Assembly (NCBI RefSeq): GCF_034092395.1 | Contig: NZ_CP139301.1 | Coordinates: 930,001 to 994,000, forward strand | Direction of reading: 5' to 3' | DNA from: Prochlorococcus sp. MIT 1307 | GTDB lineage: Bacteria > Cyanobacteriota > Cyanobacteriia > PCC-6307 > Cyanobiaceae | DNA: 64,000 nt | Made by a program: the position numbers and the translations under genes | Part shown: piece by piece, positions 38,342 through 49,235 of the stretch | Numbering within the stretch: position 1 is the first letter of the stretch | Layout of the letters: each line of letters starts with the position of its first letter | Notes under the pieces: generated by a model | What the model was told of the DNA's origin: nothing | The model's input: only the letters and a program-made list of their open reading frames with translations | The model's database searches: none

Positions 38342-38773
38342 TCAATGCAAGGAGTACAAAGACAAGAAGCAAGCGACGGCAAAGGCCAGGCCTCCAAAAA
38401 TCAAGACATTCTTCTGCCCTGAAGTGAGATTATTAATTCCAAAACCATAATTTAAATTTTCCTCAAATCCACTAGGTGATTCCTTGGGGCCAATATCTCT
38501 AAAGACCTCAACTCCTGAACGGCATACAGGGCAACGAAAATTGCCCTGATCCAAATCCATGAATGCTGTTCCACTCGCAATACCAAACTTTTTTACACCA
38601 TCGGCAGGGTCATAAACATAGCCACACTTGCGGCACTCAAATCGATGAGAGGTGTTCTCAGGGATTGATTCTGATGCCCCTTCTGAGGCTAATGAAGACA
38701 TTGTTTCAACAGCCTCAAGATCCAACTTACTTACTTCGCCAATATCTTCTGTTTTTTTGATTTCATCGCTCAC
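38342..38773 (-). CDS. rubA: Membrane-anchored rubredoxin RubA
   Basis: Small iron protein needed for photosystem accumulation in cyanobacteria and plastids. An acidic N terminus (about 45 residues) precedes the rubredoxin fold with its four iron-binding cysteines (FECRKCGYVYDP and FRCPVCRSG). A C-terminal hydrophobic anchor (VLIFGGLAFAVACFLSLYSL) holds it in the thylakoid. I use the GTG at 38773 (MSDEIKKTED); a TTG at 38785 is possible. ycf48 follows after 17 bp. Confidence 0.93.
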   Translation of the reverse strand: MSDEIKKTEDIGEVSKLDLEAVETMSSLASEGASESIPENTSHRFECRKCGYVYDPADGVKKFGIASGTAFMDLDQGNFRCPVCRSGVEVFRDIGPKESPSGFEENLNYGFGINNLTSGQKNVLIFGGLAFAVACFLSLYSLH

Positions 38774-38874
38774 GATGCTCTCCAATTCAAGACAACTCTA
38801 TCTAGGCTGACACTTTTCAGCGAATATGGGACTTATCATTCAAATAGCCAGTATCAATTGAGTAGCAAATATCT

Positions 38875-39237
38875 ATGTTTTCACTACCTGGCTACGACGC
38901 TTTCCTAGGGTTTCTTTTGCTCGCATCGGCTGTCCCAGCACTCGCTTTAATTACCAACAAACTACTTTCTCCTAGCAGCAGAGAAGGGGAGCGAGAGCTG
39001 ACATATGAATCTGGAATGGAACCCATCGGAGGCGCATGGATTCAATTCAATATCCGTTATTACATGTTTGCTCTTGTCTTTGTGATTTTTGATGTGGAGA
39101 CCGTATTTCTCTATCCATGGGCAGTAGCTTTCAATCGTCTAGGTTTATTGGCTTTTATAGAAGCACTTATTTTTATTGCCATTCTTGTAGTTGCACTAGC
39201 CTATGCATGGAGAAAAGGAGCACTTGAATGGAGTTGA
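38875..39237 (+). CDS. ndhC: NAD(P)H-quinone oxidoreductase subunit 3
   Basis: Membrane subunit of the photosynthetic NDH-1 complex (cyclic electron flow, respiration). The 120 residues carry three hydrophobic helices and the conserved [20 protein letters not shown]-type loop, which contains YESGMEPIG. It is first in ndhC-ndhK-ndhJ, divergent from rubA with 101 bp between starts. Confidence 0.97.
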   Translation: MFSLPGYDAFLGFLLLASAVPALALITNKLLSPSSREGERELTYESGMEPIGGAWIQFNIRYYMFALVFVIFDVETVFLYPWAVAFNRLGLLAFIEALIFIAILVVALAYAWRKGALEWS

Positions 39238-39241
39238 TTCA

Positions 39242-39985
39242 GTGACTGAAAGCCCTTCTATCAAAGCAGTACGAGACTTACGCTCGGCCACATGTGGACC
39301 CGTTGGGGCCCCAACGGTTACCAGTGAGCTAAGTGAGAACATCATTTTGACCAGTCTGGATGACCTTCATAATTGGGCGCGACTAAGTAGTTTATGGCCT
39401 TTGTTATATGGGACAGCTTGCTGTTTTATAGAATTTGCTGCATTGATTGGATCACGATTCGACTTTGATAGGTTCGGATTAGTACCAAGAAGTTCTCCCC
39501 GGCAGGCAGATCTTTTAATAGTGGCAGGTACAGTCACAATGAAAATGGCTCCAGCACTGGTAAGGCTTTACGAACAAATGCCTGAGCCCAAATATGTAAT
39601 TGCAATGGGCGCATGCACAATTACCGGTGGAATGTTTAGCGCAGACTCCACAACAGCTGTTCGAGGAGTAGACAAACTAATTCCTGTAGATCTCTATCTG
39701 CCTGGTTGTCCTCCAAGGCCAGAAGCAATCTTTGATGCAGTAATTAAGCTACGTAAAAAAGTGGGAAATGAATCAGTAGCCGAACGAAATAAAATCAGTC
39801 AGACACATCGTTACTACACTATTAGTCATCAAATGAAGAGAGTAGAGCCTCTTATTACCGGCAAGTACTTGAATGCGGAAACGCAAAAAAAAGCACTGCC
39901 ATCAGGAGTTGGTATAAAGCTGGAGCAAGAAGATCTCGTCAAAGATCAAGCAATCCTAAAATCAAACAACAAGAACGAATCATGA
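39242..39985 (+). CDS. ndhK: NAD(P)H-quinone oxidoreductase subunit K
   Basis: Peripheral NDH-1 subunit carrying the N2 iron-sulfur cluster. Cluster cysteines are visible in [23 protein letters not shown] and [11 protein letters not shown] place the start at GTG 39242 ([15 protein letters not shown]), four bases after the ndhC stop; the longer frame from 39203 would overlap ndhC by 35 bases. This gives 247 residues, with a charged C-terminal tail typical of picocyanobacteria. Confidence 0.95.
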   Translation: MTESPSIKAVRDLRSATCGPVGAPTVTSELSENIILTSLDDLHNWARLSSLWPLLYGTACCFIEFAALIGSRFDFDRFGLVPRSSPRQADLLIVAGTVTMKMAPALVRLYEQMPEPKYVIAMGACTITGGMFSADSTTAVRGVDKLIPVDLYLPGCPPRPEAIFDAVIKLRKKVGNESVAERNKISQTHRYYTISHQMKRVEPLITGKYLNAETQKKALPSGVGIKLEQEDLVKDQAILKSNNKNES

Positions 39986-40563
39986 GCGAGGAAACACCTC
40001 CAAATTCACCTGCTCCATCACAAGAAAACGATAGCCAAGAAATCTCTGCTGAAAAGGCACTTCAGCCAGGCCTAGTGAGTAAATGGCTCAGCTCCAAGGG
40101 ATTTGACCACACTATTCTTGACAATGATCACCTTGGAATTGAAACAATAAGTGTTGAACCTATTCATCTTCGTGAAATTGCAACTGCCTTAAAAAGCTAC
40201 GGGTTCGATTATTTACAATGTCAAGGGGGATACGACGAAGGTCCAGGATTAAACCTTGTCAGTTTTTATCATCTAATTTCAATACAGAACTTTCTATCAA
40301 CGAATGATTCATCGAACTCAAATGTTCAAGAAGTTCGCATCAAAGTTTTCTTACCTCGCTCTGGAGACCTAAGTGTTCCAAGTCTTTACGGTCTATTCCA
40401 TGGTGCTGACTGGCAAGAAAGAGAAACATATGACATGTTCGGGATTAATTTCGATGATCACCCGCACCCCAAAAGATTGCTTATGCCAGAAGACTGGAAA
40501 GGCTGGCCTCTGAGAAAGGACTACGTTCAACCTGACTTTTATGAAATGCAAGATGCATATTAA
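39982..40563 (+). CDS. ndhJ: NAD(P)H-quinone oxidoreductase subunit J
   Basis: Peripheral NDH-1 subunit, 193 residues. It has the family signature [20 protein letters not shown] then [20 protein letters not shown] near the C terminus. The N terminus is a Ser/Glu-rich extension. Its ATG overlaps the ndhK stop (ATGA), and its stop overlaps that of the convergent yvcK-like gene by four bases. Confidence 0.97.
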   Translation: MSEETPPNSPAPSQENDSQEISAEKALQPGLVSKWLSSKGFDHTILDNDHLGIETISVEPIHLREIATALKSYGFDYLQCQGGYDEGPGLNLVSFYHLISIQNFLSTNDSSNSNVQEVRIKVFLPRSGDLSVPSLYGLFHGADWQERETYDMFGINFDDHPHPKRLLMPEDWKGWPLRKDYVQPDFYEMQDAY

Positions 40564-41981
40564 ATATCCTTTTTGTAACTCCTATAAAAGCGCATAATTG
40601 CCAAGGCAAGACTCCTTGAGTCATGGCGTAATGTAGGCGTTTGACGGCGACCCTGCAGGGGAGCTTGTATAACCTTATACCCCTGTAATTTCAGAGCTCT
40701 TTTGTCACATGTAACAGGCTGGGCACCTCTTGCCTTGTAATAGTCCACTAATGGAGAAGGCTCGATTTCATCTTGAGCGAGAATTGAATTAAAAATCCTC
40801 TTACTAATTCCAGAACTTGCTAGTTGAGCTTCTATTGCTCTGACATGCCCACTTACATCAAGACCATCAGTCTCACCTGGTTGGGTCATCAAATTGCATA
40901 TATACAATTTTGGGGCATTACTGCTTTGAATTGCATCCACTAATTCTGGTACAAGCAGATTTGGCAAAAGAGACGTATACAGACTCCCTGGGCCAAGCAA
41001 GATGAGATCAGCATTAGCTATTGCTTCTAGGCCACGCGGTAGAGCCGTAGGTTTTTCTGGATAACAACCAATTCTCAAAATCGGACTTGGAGCATTGCCG
41101 ATCGCAGATTCACCTTCTATTTTCTGACCATTTTCTAATTCAGCCCATAGCTTTACATCAACGTTCGTAGCTGGTACAACTTGCCCCTGCACCGCAAGCA
41201 CTCTGCTAGAAGCAGTAATAGCCGCCTCTAAATTCCCTGTAATAGCAGTTAAAGCGGAAAGAAATAGATTCCCAAAACTATGCCCTTCTAATCCACTCCC
41301 CGAAGAAAAACGGTATTGAAATAACCGAGTTAAAAGAGGGGCCTCTGTTGAAAGAGCTGCTAAACAATTACGTATGTCGCCAGGAGGTTGTACGCCTAAT
41401 TCACGGCGCAGGACTCCACTGCTTCCTCCATCATCTGCAACAGTGACAATCGCTGTTATTCGGCTGCTATAGCTCTTCAAGCCACTTAGCAAACTCGCAA
41501 GACCTGTCCCACCTCCAATAGCAACAATATTGGGGCCTCGATTTAATTTGCTCTTAGCCCTAAGTGCATCTACTAAAGCTGTGTCCTTGGAGGGGGCTAG
41601 TGCCTGCTGAATCGAACCAAAGCTACGACTCTGCCCCCACAACAAAAGCCCACCACCCAAAATAAAAACCAAAGGGCCAGTGATACTCCTTGGCAAGAAT
41701 GTAGTAATCGCAGTTAAAAACCAAAAAAGAGTTTCAATACTCCAATAAATTGGGGTCAAATCAGCCCAAATTGCAGCTCCCAAAAGTGCTAAGAGCAAAC
41801 CCAGACCCGAGGTCAACATCCATCGCTTAACCACTAACCCTGGCAATAACCAGCGAACTGCTCTAACAGTTCGCATTGCTATACCCTTTGGATGCGATCG
41901 TCTTTTAGATCTTCTAGGCCGCCTCAAAGCAATGCGCCTTTTATAGCGACGTTGATAAGAAGATTGGTTCCGTGAAGTCAA
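40560..41981 (-). CDS. YvcK/CofD-like protein with membrane N terminus
   Basis: A 473-residue protein. An Arg/Lys-rich start ([20 protein letters not shown]) is followed by two hydrophobic helices (about 45-125), then the YvcK/GlmR (CofD-fold) domain with [47 protein letters not shown] and [16 protein letters not shown]. In Bacillus YvcK binds UDP-sugars and acts on cell-wall metabolism and morphology. The membrane anchor is seen in cyanobacterial versions as far as I recall. It is convergent with ndhJ. Confidence 0.88.
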   Translation of the reverse strand: MTSRNQSSYQRRYKRRIALRRPRRSKRRSHPKGIAMRTVRAVRWLLPGLVVKRWMLTSGLGLLLALLGAAIWADLTPIYWSIETLFWFLTAITTFLPRSITGPLVFILGGGLLLWGQSRSFGSIQQALAPSKDTALVDALRAKSKLNRGPNIVAIGGGTGLASLLSGLKSYSSRITAIVTVADDGGSSGVLRRELGVQPPGDIRNCLAALSTEAPLLTRLFQYRFSSGSGLEGHSFGNLFLSALTAITGNLEAAITASSRVLAVQGQVVPATNVDVKLWAELENGQKIEGESAIGNAPSPILRIGCYPEKPTALPRGLEAIANADLILLGPGSLYTSLLPNLLVPELVDAIQSSNAPKLYICNLMTQPGETDGLDVSGHVRAIEAQLASSGISKRIFNSILAQDEIEPSPLVDYYKARGAQPVTCDKRALKLQGYKVIQAPLQGRRQTPTLRHDSRSLALAIMRFYRSYKKDI

Positions 41982-42089
41982 ATGCGGTGTAGAGCTAGAT
42001 CTAAGTCAGCCTTCAGAACTCTAAGTGTCCTTCCAAAATTGAACAGACAAGGCAATATGAGATAAATCAATGCGCTTTTAGGTTTTCTC

Positions 42090-42875
42090 GTGGCTCAACC
42101 CACAACAGTGGTCAAGATGCAAGACCTAACAATGCAGTGGGGAAATATCCAAGTGCTTAATGGATTGCACTTAGCAATGAAACCTGGGGAGCGTCTTGCA
42201 ATAGTGGGGCCTTCAGGTTGTGGTAAATCAACAATTCTCAAACTTTTAGCTGGATTGATTTTGCCAACAACAGGTGAGCTTCAGTTATTTGGGAAAAGAC
42301 AAAATTACCTCAGACTGGATCAGTTACAACCTCCAGATGTTCGATTAGTTTTTCAGAATCCTGCTCTTTTAGGTTCTTTAACAGTCGAAGAAAATGTAGG
42401 TTTTCTTCTCAAAAGAAAAGCGAAACTTCCAAAAGAAAATATTCGTAAACTTGTAGCAACCTCCCTAGAAGAAGTAGGCCTTTACGACATTGCAGATAAA
42501 TTTCCAGGACAACTAAGTGGAGGCATGCAAAAACGCGTTAGTTTTGCTAGAGCTTTAATCAGTGAACCTTACAAAAAAAAAGATGCCATGCCTCTTCTTT
42601 TGTATGACGAGCCAACAGCAGGACTAGATCCAATAGCATGTACGAGGATCGAAGATTTAATAGTAAAAACAACAACCATTGCAGGTGGCTGTTCAATAGT
42701 TGTAAGCCATGTTCTTAGTACTGTTGAACGAACCGCAGCAAAGGTTTTGATGCTTTATGGAGGGAAGTTCCAATGGGCAGGATCAATCGAAGAATTCAGA
42801 GAAAGTAAAAATCCCTATGTAAATCAGTTTCGTACAGGTAGTCTTCAAGGACCAATGCAACCTGCAGATCATTGA
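42090..42875 (+). CDS. ABC transporter ATPase, MlaF/TGD3-like
   Basis: A 261-residue ATP-binding subunit: Walker A GPSGCGKST (40-48), Q-loop VFQNPALLGSLT, signature LSGGMQKRVSFARAL and Walker B LLLYDEPTAGLD. The GMQKR signature and the following MCE gene place it in the Mla/TGD lipid-transport group, which moves lipids between membranes. The start is GTG. A short poly-Lys insertion (PYKKKDAMPLLL) lies before Walker B. The permease partner is not in this neighbourhood. Confidence 0.88.
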   Translation: MAQPTTVVKMQDLTMQWGNIQVLNGLHLAMKPGERLAIVGPSGCGKSTILKLLAGLILPTTGELQLFGKRQNYLRLDQLQPPDVRLVFQNPALLGSLTVEENVGFLLKRKAKLPKENIRKLVATSLEEVGLYDIADKFPGQLSGGMQKRVSFARALISEPYKKKDAMPLLLYDEPTAGLDPIACTRIEDLIVKTTTIAGGCSIVVSHVLSTVERTAAKVLMLYGGKFQWAGSIEEFRESKNPYVNQFRTGSLQGPMQPADH

Positions 42876-43738
42876 ATGCCATGAGACGCAGTGTTCGGGA
42901 TGCCATTGTCGGATTATCAATAGTAGGAGGGATCATTGCGTTTGGAGGGATAATGCTTTGGCTTAGAGGGATTAAGTTGGGAGCCAATTCTTGGCAAATA
43001 AAAGCAAACTTCTCAGATGCAAGTGGACTCTCCGAACGTTCACCCGTTACATATAGAGGGATACTTGTTGGAGAAGTTGGAGCAATAGAAGTAAGGCCAG
43101 AAGCAGTTCAAGCAACAATAAAAATCGACAAACCAGATCTTTATTTACCTACTCCTGTGATAGCAAGAGTTGTCAAAAACTCTTTATTAGGTGGCGACGT
43201 GCAAGTTGCTTTAATAAGTAGTGGAAAATTACTTGGAATAAATAATACTTTGCCTGGAGATGAGAATTGCTTTAATTCACAAATACTTTGCAAAGACGAT
43301 CTAATAAAGGGTGAGCCTTTAACAAGCATTTCAACACTTACTACAGAGCTTGAGCGTATAGTCAGAAAAGCTTCCCAAAAAGATATTATTCAAAACCTAG
43401 TCGATTCGACCAATCAATTTGACAAGACACAAAAAGAACTAGAAAGTCTCATAATTCAAACAAAAAAAGAAGTCAAAAGAGCACAGCCCATTATAACCGA
43501 ACTTTCTGAAGCCAGCGCGCATATAAATAACATATTAGCCGCTATAGATGATCCTGAAACACTGAATGACATAAAGGAAACAGCAAGCAATGCTAGATCT
43601 TTGTCAAAAAAGATTGATACTATGGGGACTGAGGTAAATAAACTAATGGATGATGATGAATTGATGAATGCACTCAGAAGTGTAACTATTGGACTTGGGA
43701 AATTCTTTAATGAAGTTTACCCATCAAGCTCTAATTAA
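42872..43738 (+). CDS. MCE-domain protein, MlaD/TGD2-like
   Basis: A 288-residue substrate-binding component. One N-terminal transmembrane helix (AIVGLSIVGGIIAFGGIMLW) is followed by an MCE domain (about 35-120, with ANFSDASGLSERSPVTYRGI and the V.NSLLGG type motif) and a long helical, probably coiled-coil C terminus (150-285). It overlaps the ATPase stop by four bases (ATGA). Together they suggest lipid movement from envelope to thylakoid; the direction is inferred from the plant TGD system. Confidence 0.87.
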   Translation: MNAMRRSVRDAIVGLSIVGGIIAFGGIMLWLRGIKLGANSWQIKANFSDASGLSERSPVTYRGILVGEVGAIEVRPEAVQATIKIDKPDLYLPTPVIARVVKNSLLGGDVQVALISSGKLLGINNTLPGDENCFNSQILCKDDLIKGEPLTSISTLTTELERIVRKASQKDIIQNLVDSTNQFDKTQKELESLIIQTKKEVKRAQPIITELSEASAHINNILAAIDDPETLNDIKETASNARSLSKKIDTMGTEVNKLMDDDELMNALRSVTIGLGKFFNEVYPSSSN

Positions 43739-43760
43739 TTGTTTCCCAGAAAATATCAAA

Positions 43761-45911
43761 TTAATTAACTGTTCCAATAGCATCCATTGCAATTGCTGCT
43801 ATTGCTTGATCGCTAGCCTTAGGGAGTTGCACATATTTCCCTCCTGCGGCTTCTGCCAACTCTTTACCCATCCCACTGCCAATAAACTTTCTTTCAGTGT
43901 CTATAACAAGAAGCTTAATCCCAAGACTCCTATACCGCGCTGACACATCAAGTACTTCTTGTTTTAAATCCACTGGCTCTTCTCCCTCAAGTTCAGGCTG
44001 GCCTAATGATTTACCTAAAGGTACATTTCCACGGCCATCAGTAATCGCAACAACGACAACTTGACCAAGGTCTCCAGTAGCTAATGCATTAGCTCCTACA
44101 CGTGCTGCTTGGGTTAAGCCATGTGCCAGAGGGGAACCTCCGCCACATGGCATCGTCTCTAATCTTCTTTTGGCTGCAGTAATCGAGCGGGTTGGAGGCA
44201 ATAAAACATCAGCCTGATCTCCTCTAAAAGGAATTAACGAAACTTCGTCTCTATTTTCATAAGCCTCTGTAAGAAGTCTAATAACTGCACCTTTCGCACT
44301 CTGCATGCGATTGAGTGCCATAGAGCCACTTGCATCCACCAAAAATATCACTAAAGCTCCTGCCTTCCTTTGCAAAAGCTTCGCTCTCAGGTCTCCTTCC
44401 TCAACAATAACTTTACGCTCTGGCTGTCGAGCACGTCTTGCTTTCTGGTAAGGAGCAGCAGCTCTCAAAGTAGCGTCTACGGCTATTCGGCGAACAGGGC
44501 CACGGGGAAGGACAGGTTTAACATAACGACCACGGCTGTCGCTCATCACCGCAGAGCGACTGCCACTGTTGCCACTTTTGGACTTGGCCGCAGAAAAAAG
44601 CAATAGGTCTGGATCGATAGCACAAGCTTCAGGATCAAGCATGAACTCTTCCGGGATGGGCGGTGATGCCTCCTGATCGGGAGTATCCTCTTCATCCTCT
44701 TCATCTTGATCAGTATCTTCTTCATCCAAAGAATCATCTTGACTTTGATCCTGAGGTGGTTGCTGTTCTTCAGGAGGAGGAGGCTCCATTTGTTCATCCT
44801 GTGGAGGCAATTGCAACGCACGAGGTGCAATAACAAGGCGAACTGCAACTTGCAAGTCCTCGGCATCAACTTGATCTCTCCCACTTAAAGCAGCATGTGC
44901 CTTTGCGACGCGAACCGCATAAAGCTCTGATCGATGCCCTTCTACATCTCCGCGAATAGCTTCAGTGACTAGATAGGTAATCTGATCTTGAGTGATTTCT
45001 ACATCAGGCAGCCATTGCCTAGCCAACAACAACTGAGTTGCCAGTGCATCAGTATCTTCAGACCAAGTTTTTGCAAAGCTTTCACTGCCCTGACCATGAG
45101 CTAATGCCGCCTGAGTTATTTCGACCCTTTGCTCATTAGTAACTATCTGGTTAGCAGAAAGGACAATTGCAAACCGATCAAGCAAATGATCACGAACTGC
45201 ACCTTCCTCAGGGTTATATGTAGCAATAAGGAGTGGCCGACATGGGTGACTCAGACTTAAGCCCTCTCGCTCAACACGATTCTCTCCAGCCCCTACTCCA
45301 GCAAGCATCAAATTAATTATCCCATCATCCAAAAGGTTCAGCTCATCAACATAGAGAACGCCTCGATGCGCTTCAGCCAAGAGCCCTGGTTGGAAAACTG
45401 GCGATCCGCTGGCCAAAGAGGCAGTGACATCTACTGCCCCAACAAGCCGATCTTCTGTAATTCCAAGAGGTACCTGAACAAAAGGCGAAGGAACAACTTT
45501 TGTCGGCAGGTCCTCATCTGCCCATTGCTCCTGACCTTGAAATTTTTGTGCAATTATTTGTTTTGTTCCTTCATCCCATTCTTGAGGGAGTTTTGGATCA
45601 AGGTTCAATCCAACAGGACGAAGGTGAGGCAAGTTTGTAGGCGATTGCTCTTCATAATCCAAATCCAAGATCTCTATTGGTGGCAACAAAGCATGTAACC
45701 CCCTAGCCAAGATTGATTTACCTGTGCCGCGTCCACCAGCAATAATCACCCCGCCCAGACCTGGATCCACGGCTGCCAGCATCAACGCCAACTTCAAAGT
45801 TCCATGCCCTGTAATTGCCGCCAATGGGAAGGCTCTATTAGCCATTCCCTGATCCACTCTTTCAGTCGGCCTTGAGGTGTCTTGAGGAGCGGCTGATCCG
45901 CTTGCAACCAT
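43761..45911 (-). CDS. chlD: Magnesium chelatase subunit D
   Basis: Part of ChlHDI, which inserts Mg into protoporphyrin IX, the first committed step of chlorophyll synthesis. The 716 residues consist of an AAA+ domain (about 20-330, with [18 protein letters not shown] and [19 protein letters not shown]), a proline- and acid-rich linker (about 375-425, EEEQ/DEED runs) and a C-terminal von Willebrand A domain with MIDAS motif DASGSMA. I use the ATG at 45911 (MVASGSAAP); the longer frame to 45986 would run into folK on the other strand. Divergent folK starts 48 bp away. Confidence 0.96.
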   Translation of the reverse strand: MVASGSAAPQDTSRPTERVDQGMANRAFPLAAITGHGTLKLALMLAAVDPGLGGVIIAGGRGTGKSILARGLHALLPPIEILDLDYEEQSPTNLPHLRPVGLNLDPKLPQEWDEGTKQIIAQKFQGQEQWADEDLPTKVVPSPFVQVPLGITEDRLVGAVDVTASLASGSPVFQPGLLAEAHRGVLYVDELNLLDDGIINLMLAGVGAGENRVEREGLSLSHPCRPLLIATYNPEEGAVRDHLLDRFAIVLSANQIVTNEQRVEITQAALAHGQGSESFAKTWSEDTDALATQLLLARQWLPDVEITQDQITYLVTEAIRGDVEGHRSELYAVRVAKAHAALSGRDQVDAEDLQVAVRLVIAPRALQLPPQDEQMEPPPPEEQQPPQDQSQDDSLDEEDTDQDEEDEEDTPDQEASPPIPEEFMLDPEACAIDPDLLLFSAAKSKSGNSGSRSAVMSDSRGRYVKPVLPRGPVRRIAVDATLRAAAPYQKARRARQPERKVIVEEGDLRAKLLQRKAGALVIFLVDASGSMALNRMQSAKGAVIRLLTEAYENRDEVSLIPFRGDQADVLLPPTRSITAAKRRLETMPCGGGSPLAHGLTQAARVGANALATGDLGQVVVVAITDGRGNVPLGKSLGQPELEGEEPVDLKQEVLDVSARYRSLGIKLLVIDTERKFIGSGMGKELAEAAGGKYVQLPKASDQAIAAIAMDAIGTVN

Positions 45912-45959
45912 GGATAGTTCCCAACTAATCAATTTCTCAACAGTCTGGCTGATCGGCTC

Positions 45960-46541
45960 ATGATTAAACCGACCCAAAAGGATCAAATCACTCTTGCTGT
46001 CGCATTAGGTGCAAACGTTCCCAGTCCATTTGGACCTCCTACCTCAACGCTAATTGCTGTGAGGCCTCAATTAGAGAAAGTTATTTGTGACTGGCTATAC
46101 ACATCACTTGGCGAAAAAATAGATGAGGAGAAGAGTTCTACAGATTTGCGTTGGCGTTGGTCCCCATTATTTGAAACAGATCCAATGGGGGGACCTATAG
46201 GGCAATCTCCCTATATCAATGCAGTAGTTGTGGTAGATGGAACAAAGGTTTCTTCTTTAAAACCCACGCAAAAATCAGCACTTAATTTGTTAGAAAGATT
46301 CTTAGAAATTGAAACCTATTTTGGAAGAGACCGCAAAAATTGCACTATTCGCTGGGGGCCTCGCCCACTTGATTTAGACCTATTGGCATGGGGAACACTG
46401 CAAGTAAAACATGAACTCCTCACGCTTCCACATCCCCGTCTCACAGCAAGGAGCTTTGTGGTTGTCCCTCTAGGAGAAGCACTTAATCAAGGCGAAACCA
46501 AACCCAGTCGTCTTCCACCTCAGCTTGATTGGCCAGAGTGA
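45960..46541 (+). CDS. folK: Hydroxymethyldihydropterin pyrophosphokinase
   Basis: HPPK, the folate-pathway enzyme transferring pyrophosphate from ATP to 6-hydroxymethyl-7,8-dihydropterin. The 193-residue protein has [14 protein letters not shown] at the N terminus, the [13 protein letters not shown]...YINAVV block and the signature [15 protein letters not shown] with [14 protein letters not shown]. It is somewhat longer than typical (about 160) owing to insertions. Confidence 0.94.
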   Translation: MIKPTQKDQITLAVALGANVPSPFGPPTSTLIAVRPQLEKVICDWLYTSLGEKIDEEKSSTDLRWRWSPLFETDPMGGPIGQSPYINAVVVVDGTKVSSLKPTQKSALNLLERFLEIETYFGRDRKNCTIRWGPRPLDLDLLAWGTLQVKHELLTLPHPRLTARSFVVVPLGEALNQGETKPSRLPPQLDWPE

Positions 46542-46608
46542 GGTTCCCTCGATGAGTAACCATTTGCACCATTAGGAGCCATGCTGGTAGCTCATCACAA
46601 GCTTCTTT

Positions 46609-47169
46609 ATGGCGCCATTGCCGCCTCCAGAACCATCGATCCTCTTAGAAACAAAGGATTCACTCACAATTAAAAAGATTCGATTTGACATAAATCGGAT
46701 CAAACTGCCAATGGGGATAGAAACTAACTTCGGAATAATTCATCACCCTGGCGCAGCTATTGCAATACCTATCACAAATAATGGAGAGGTTGTTCTACTT
46801 CGCCAATATCGATTTGCTATTTCTAGAAGAATTTTAGAATTCCCAGCTGGGACATTAGAAGATGGGGAAGCTCCATTATTCTCAATGCAAAGAGAACTAG
46901 GGGAAGAAGCTGGTTATGCAGCTTCTCAATGGGATTTCCTAGGACAAATGACACCATGTCCAGGCTATTCAGACGAGATCATTCACATGTTTCTAGCTCG
47001 CGATCTCAGTGCATTAGAGGAAAGACCCGCTGGGGATGATGATGAGGACATTGAGGTCCTTCACATGTCAAAAGATAAATTAAATGAATACATAGAAAGT
47101 GGAGATGAGTTACTTGATGGAAAGAGCATCACAGCTTGGTATAGGGCCTGTCAATTCTTGAAAATATAA
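46609..47169 (+). CDS. NUDIX hydrolase, ADP-ribose pyrophosphatase-like
   Basis: A 186-residue NUDIX enzyme. The Nudix box is complete: GTLEDGEAPLFSMQRELGEE followed by AGY, fitting GX5EX7REUXEEXGU. A VVLLRQYRFAISRRILEFPA segment upstream is typical of ADP-ribose pyrophosphatases. The substrate is inferred from the subfamily. The start follows the short gap after folK, and 72 bp separate it from the convergent aminotransferase. Confidence 0.88.
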   Translation: MAPLPPPEPSILLETKDSLTIKKIRFDINRIKLPMGIETNFGIIHHPGAAIAIPITNNGEVVLLRQYRFAISRRILEFPAGTLEDGEAPLFSMQRELGEEAGYAASQWDFLGQMTPCPGYSDEIIHMFLARDLSALEERPAGDDDEDIEVLHMSKDKLNEYIESGDELLDGKSITAWYRACQFLKI

Positions 47170-47241
47170 AAATAATTTAACATGCTCTTTTTAAGTCAAT
47201 AAGAAGGTGAAGCCTAAATATCGAAGAGTAAATAATCAGCC

Positions 47242-48435
47242 TCAAGCAAGCAAGTTCTTTATTACTTTAATAACATAATTCTGTTCTTCAAAAGTAATTT
47301 CAGGGAAGATTGGAAGACTCAAAACTTCGCTGCAAAGCCTCTCTGTAATAGGCAAGCTCCCTGACGTGTATCCAAGCTCAGAGTATGCAGGTTGCAAATG
47401 AATAGGTATTGGGTAATATATAATAGTGTTAACACCATGATTACGAAGACTATTCTTTAACCAATCTCGACGATTTTGATTTTCAGGTGAATTAGAACTT
47501 CTCATCTCTTGATGACTAAACAATTTACTAGAAAGAGAGTCCTTCGAAGAAATGTCTTTCACACTTACAACAAATTGATTCCAAGCATGAAGCATATGAA
47601 TTGTAGATTTCGTTGAAGGAAGTTCAACTCCAGGCAAATTATCTAGAGCATCTAAGTATCTTTTCGCTACAAGGTCCCTTTTCTTTACCCAATTAGCCAA
47701 GTGAGGCAACTTGACGTTCAAAACAGCGGCTTGTATTGCATCCAATCGGCTGTTATACCCAAGCTCAGTATGCAAATATCGCCGGGGCATTCCGTGAATA
47801 GCTAATTCGCGGATTCTTTGGGCAAGTTGACCATCTTGAGTTGAAATACATCCCCCATCTCCAGCAGCGCCCAAATTCTTTGTAGGAAAAAAACTAAAGC
47901 AGCCAATATCTCCCCAACTACCAACTGATCTTCCCTGCCATTTCGCACCGCATGCCTGGGCACAATCTTCAATGACTTTCAAGCCATTTTTCATAGCCAA
48001 CGCCATTAGCTGCTCCATATCAACTGGGCAACCAAAGAGATGGACAGGCAAAATCGCTTTAGTCGCCGAATTAATTACTTTCTCAATCTGAGATAGGTCA
48101 ATTAAATAATCCCTTGGATCTATCTCGACAAATATGGGCTTTGCACCTACAGCACTAATTGCCTCAGCAGTCGCAAAAAAACTAAAAGAACTTGTTATAA
48201 CCTCATCTCCTGCTCCTATATCAAGCGCCCTCAGAGCAAGGACTAATGCGTCTGTACCACTATTACATCCCACTACATGGGGAACACCAATACTTGCAGC
48301 AAAAGACTCTTCAAATGTGTTTACTTCTTCCCCACCGATGTATTGACCACTTTGCAAAACCCTCAATAATGCTGAATTAAGATCATCTCCCAACAAGGAA
48401 ATTTGTTTAGAAAGACTAAAGGGGGGAATCTGCAT
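47242..48435 (-). CDS. DegT/DnrJ/EryC1/StrS-family aminotransferase
   Basis: A PLP-dependent sugar aminotransferase-like enzyme, 397 residues. The PLP lysine is K186 in SFFPTKNLGAAGDGG. VVGCNSGTDALVLALRALDI, DEVITSSFSFFATAEAI and VIEDCAQACGAKW (the Asp that pairs with PLP nitrogen) are all present. Such enzymes make amino-sugars for surface polysaccharides. The neighbours do not form a sugar cluster, so the product is unknown. Confidence 0.92.
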   Translation of the reverse strand: MQIPPFSLSKQISLLGDDLNSALLRVLQSGQYIGGEEVNTFEESFAASIGVPHVVGCNSGTDALVLALRALDIGAGDEVITSSFSFFATAEAISAVGAKPIFVEIDPRDYLIDLSQIEKVINSATKAILPVHLFGCPVDMEQLMALAMKNGLKVIEDCAQACGAKWQGRSVGSWGDIGCFSFFPTKNLGAAGDGGCISTQDGQLAQRIRELAIHGMPRRYLHTELGYNSRLDAIQAAVLNVKLPHLANWVKKRDLVAKRYLDALDNLPGVELPSTKSTIHMLHAWNQFVVSVKDISSKDSLSSKLFSHQEMRSSNSPENQNRRDWLKNSLRNHGVNTIIYYPIPIHLQPAYSELGYTSGSLPITERLCSEVLSLPIFPEITFEEQNYVIKVIKNLLA

Positions 48436-48477
48436 GCAAATAACCTTAGGACTTGCTTTAACAAGATTGTTGATTAA

Positions 48478-49110
48478 TTAGCTCAATGTTCCACTAAACC
48501 AAAAAGGCTCTTCCCCTGGATGCCATTTGATATTGCATCCAATAGAAGGTGTTTGATCACATGAGACGTCCTTATCCTCCAATACTGCATCCAAAGCCAA
48601 GCGCAAATCATTTCCAGTCACGGGTGTTTTACTACCTGGACGGCTACCGTCTAACTGGCCTCGATAACGAAGCTGTTGCTGGTCAGCTTTAACAGGTGAA
48701 AAAAGAAAAAAATCAGGAGTACAAGCTGCGTTAAGCGCCTTAGCAAAGTTTTGATTTGTATCCAACAAATATGGGAACGTCCAACCTTGCTTCTGAGCTT
48801 GAGATGCAAGGTTCTCAGGTCCATCCTGAGGGTGAGTAATCAAACTATTGCTAGCAATTGCAAGCATTTGCACTCTATTGCCATAGTCATCATCCAACTT
48901 GGTAAGTTCTTCCTCAATATGCTTAACAAAGGGGCAATGTGAGCAAATAATCATCACCAAAACTGGCTTTAACTCAAGTAAAGTGTTGTTGATTTGATCT
49001 AACCCTCTTAGCCGAGCATTTCGAAAAAGAGGGGTTCCTTTTACAACAGCCAATTCAAACTCAGGAAGGGTAGTGCCCAAAGGCAGCATTGTCGAAAGGG
49101 TCTTGACCAT
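48478..49110 (-). CDS. Thioredoxin-fold peroxiredoxin-like protein
   Basis: A 210-residue AhpC/TSA-type (PRX-like) protein with a thioredoxin fold. The redox Cys region reads LVMIICSHCPFVKHIEEEL (CxxC with CSHC), and the rest includes AIASNSLITHPQDGPENLAS, FPYLLDTNQNFAKALNAACTP and YRGQLDGSRPGS, as in cyanobacterial thiol-disulfide isomerase-like proteins. A C-terminal SIGCNIKW also has a Cys. It probably reduces peroxides or disulfides; the exact activity is unknown. Confidence 0.85.
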   Translation of the reverse strand: MVKTLSTMLPLGTTLPEFELAVVKGTPLFRNARLRGLDQINNTLLELKPVLVMIICSHCPFVKHIEEELTKLDDDYGNRVQMLAIASNSLITHPQDGPENLASQAQKQGWTFPYLLDTNQNFAKALNAACTPDFFLFSPVKADQQQLRYRGQLDGSRPGSKTPVTGNDLRLALDAVLEDKDVSCDQTPSIGCNIKWHPGEEPFWFSGTLS

Positions 49111-49235
49111 GAGATTTAAAAGCAGACCTTCATCGTGGCTTAAATAATTAATTATTAGCGAGATTTGTGCATTTTTTAGAGGCTGTGCACCACATGGGAG
49201 AGAATCAAAGAAATAACTTCCATAATTCCATTCAG

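Noticed and set aside
39203-39241. Longer ndhK start overlapping ndhC
   Set aside because: The extra 13 residues overlap ndhC and do not resemble the family N terminus; GTG 39242 directly after ndhC fits better.
44370-44888. Several 60-112 codon frames inside chlD
   Set aside because: They arise from the low-complexity acidic linker of ChlD read in other frames.
45912-45986. N-terminal extension of chlD
   Set aside because: It would overlap the start of divergent folK and leaves no promoter space; MVASGSAAP at 45911 is the likely start.
49167-49235. Upstream start for fabI
   Set aside because: The added 23 residues precede the conserved MLxDLxGKK start and look like untranslated leader.
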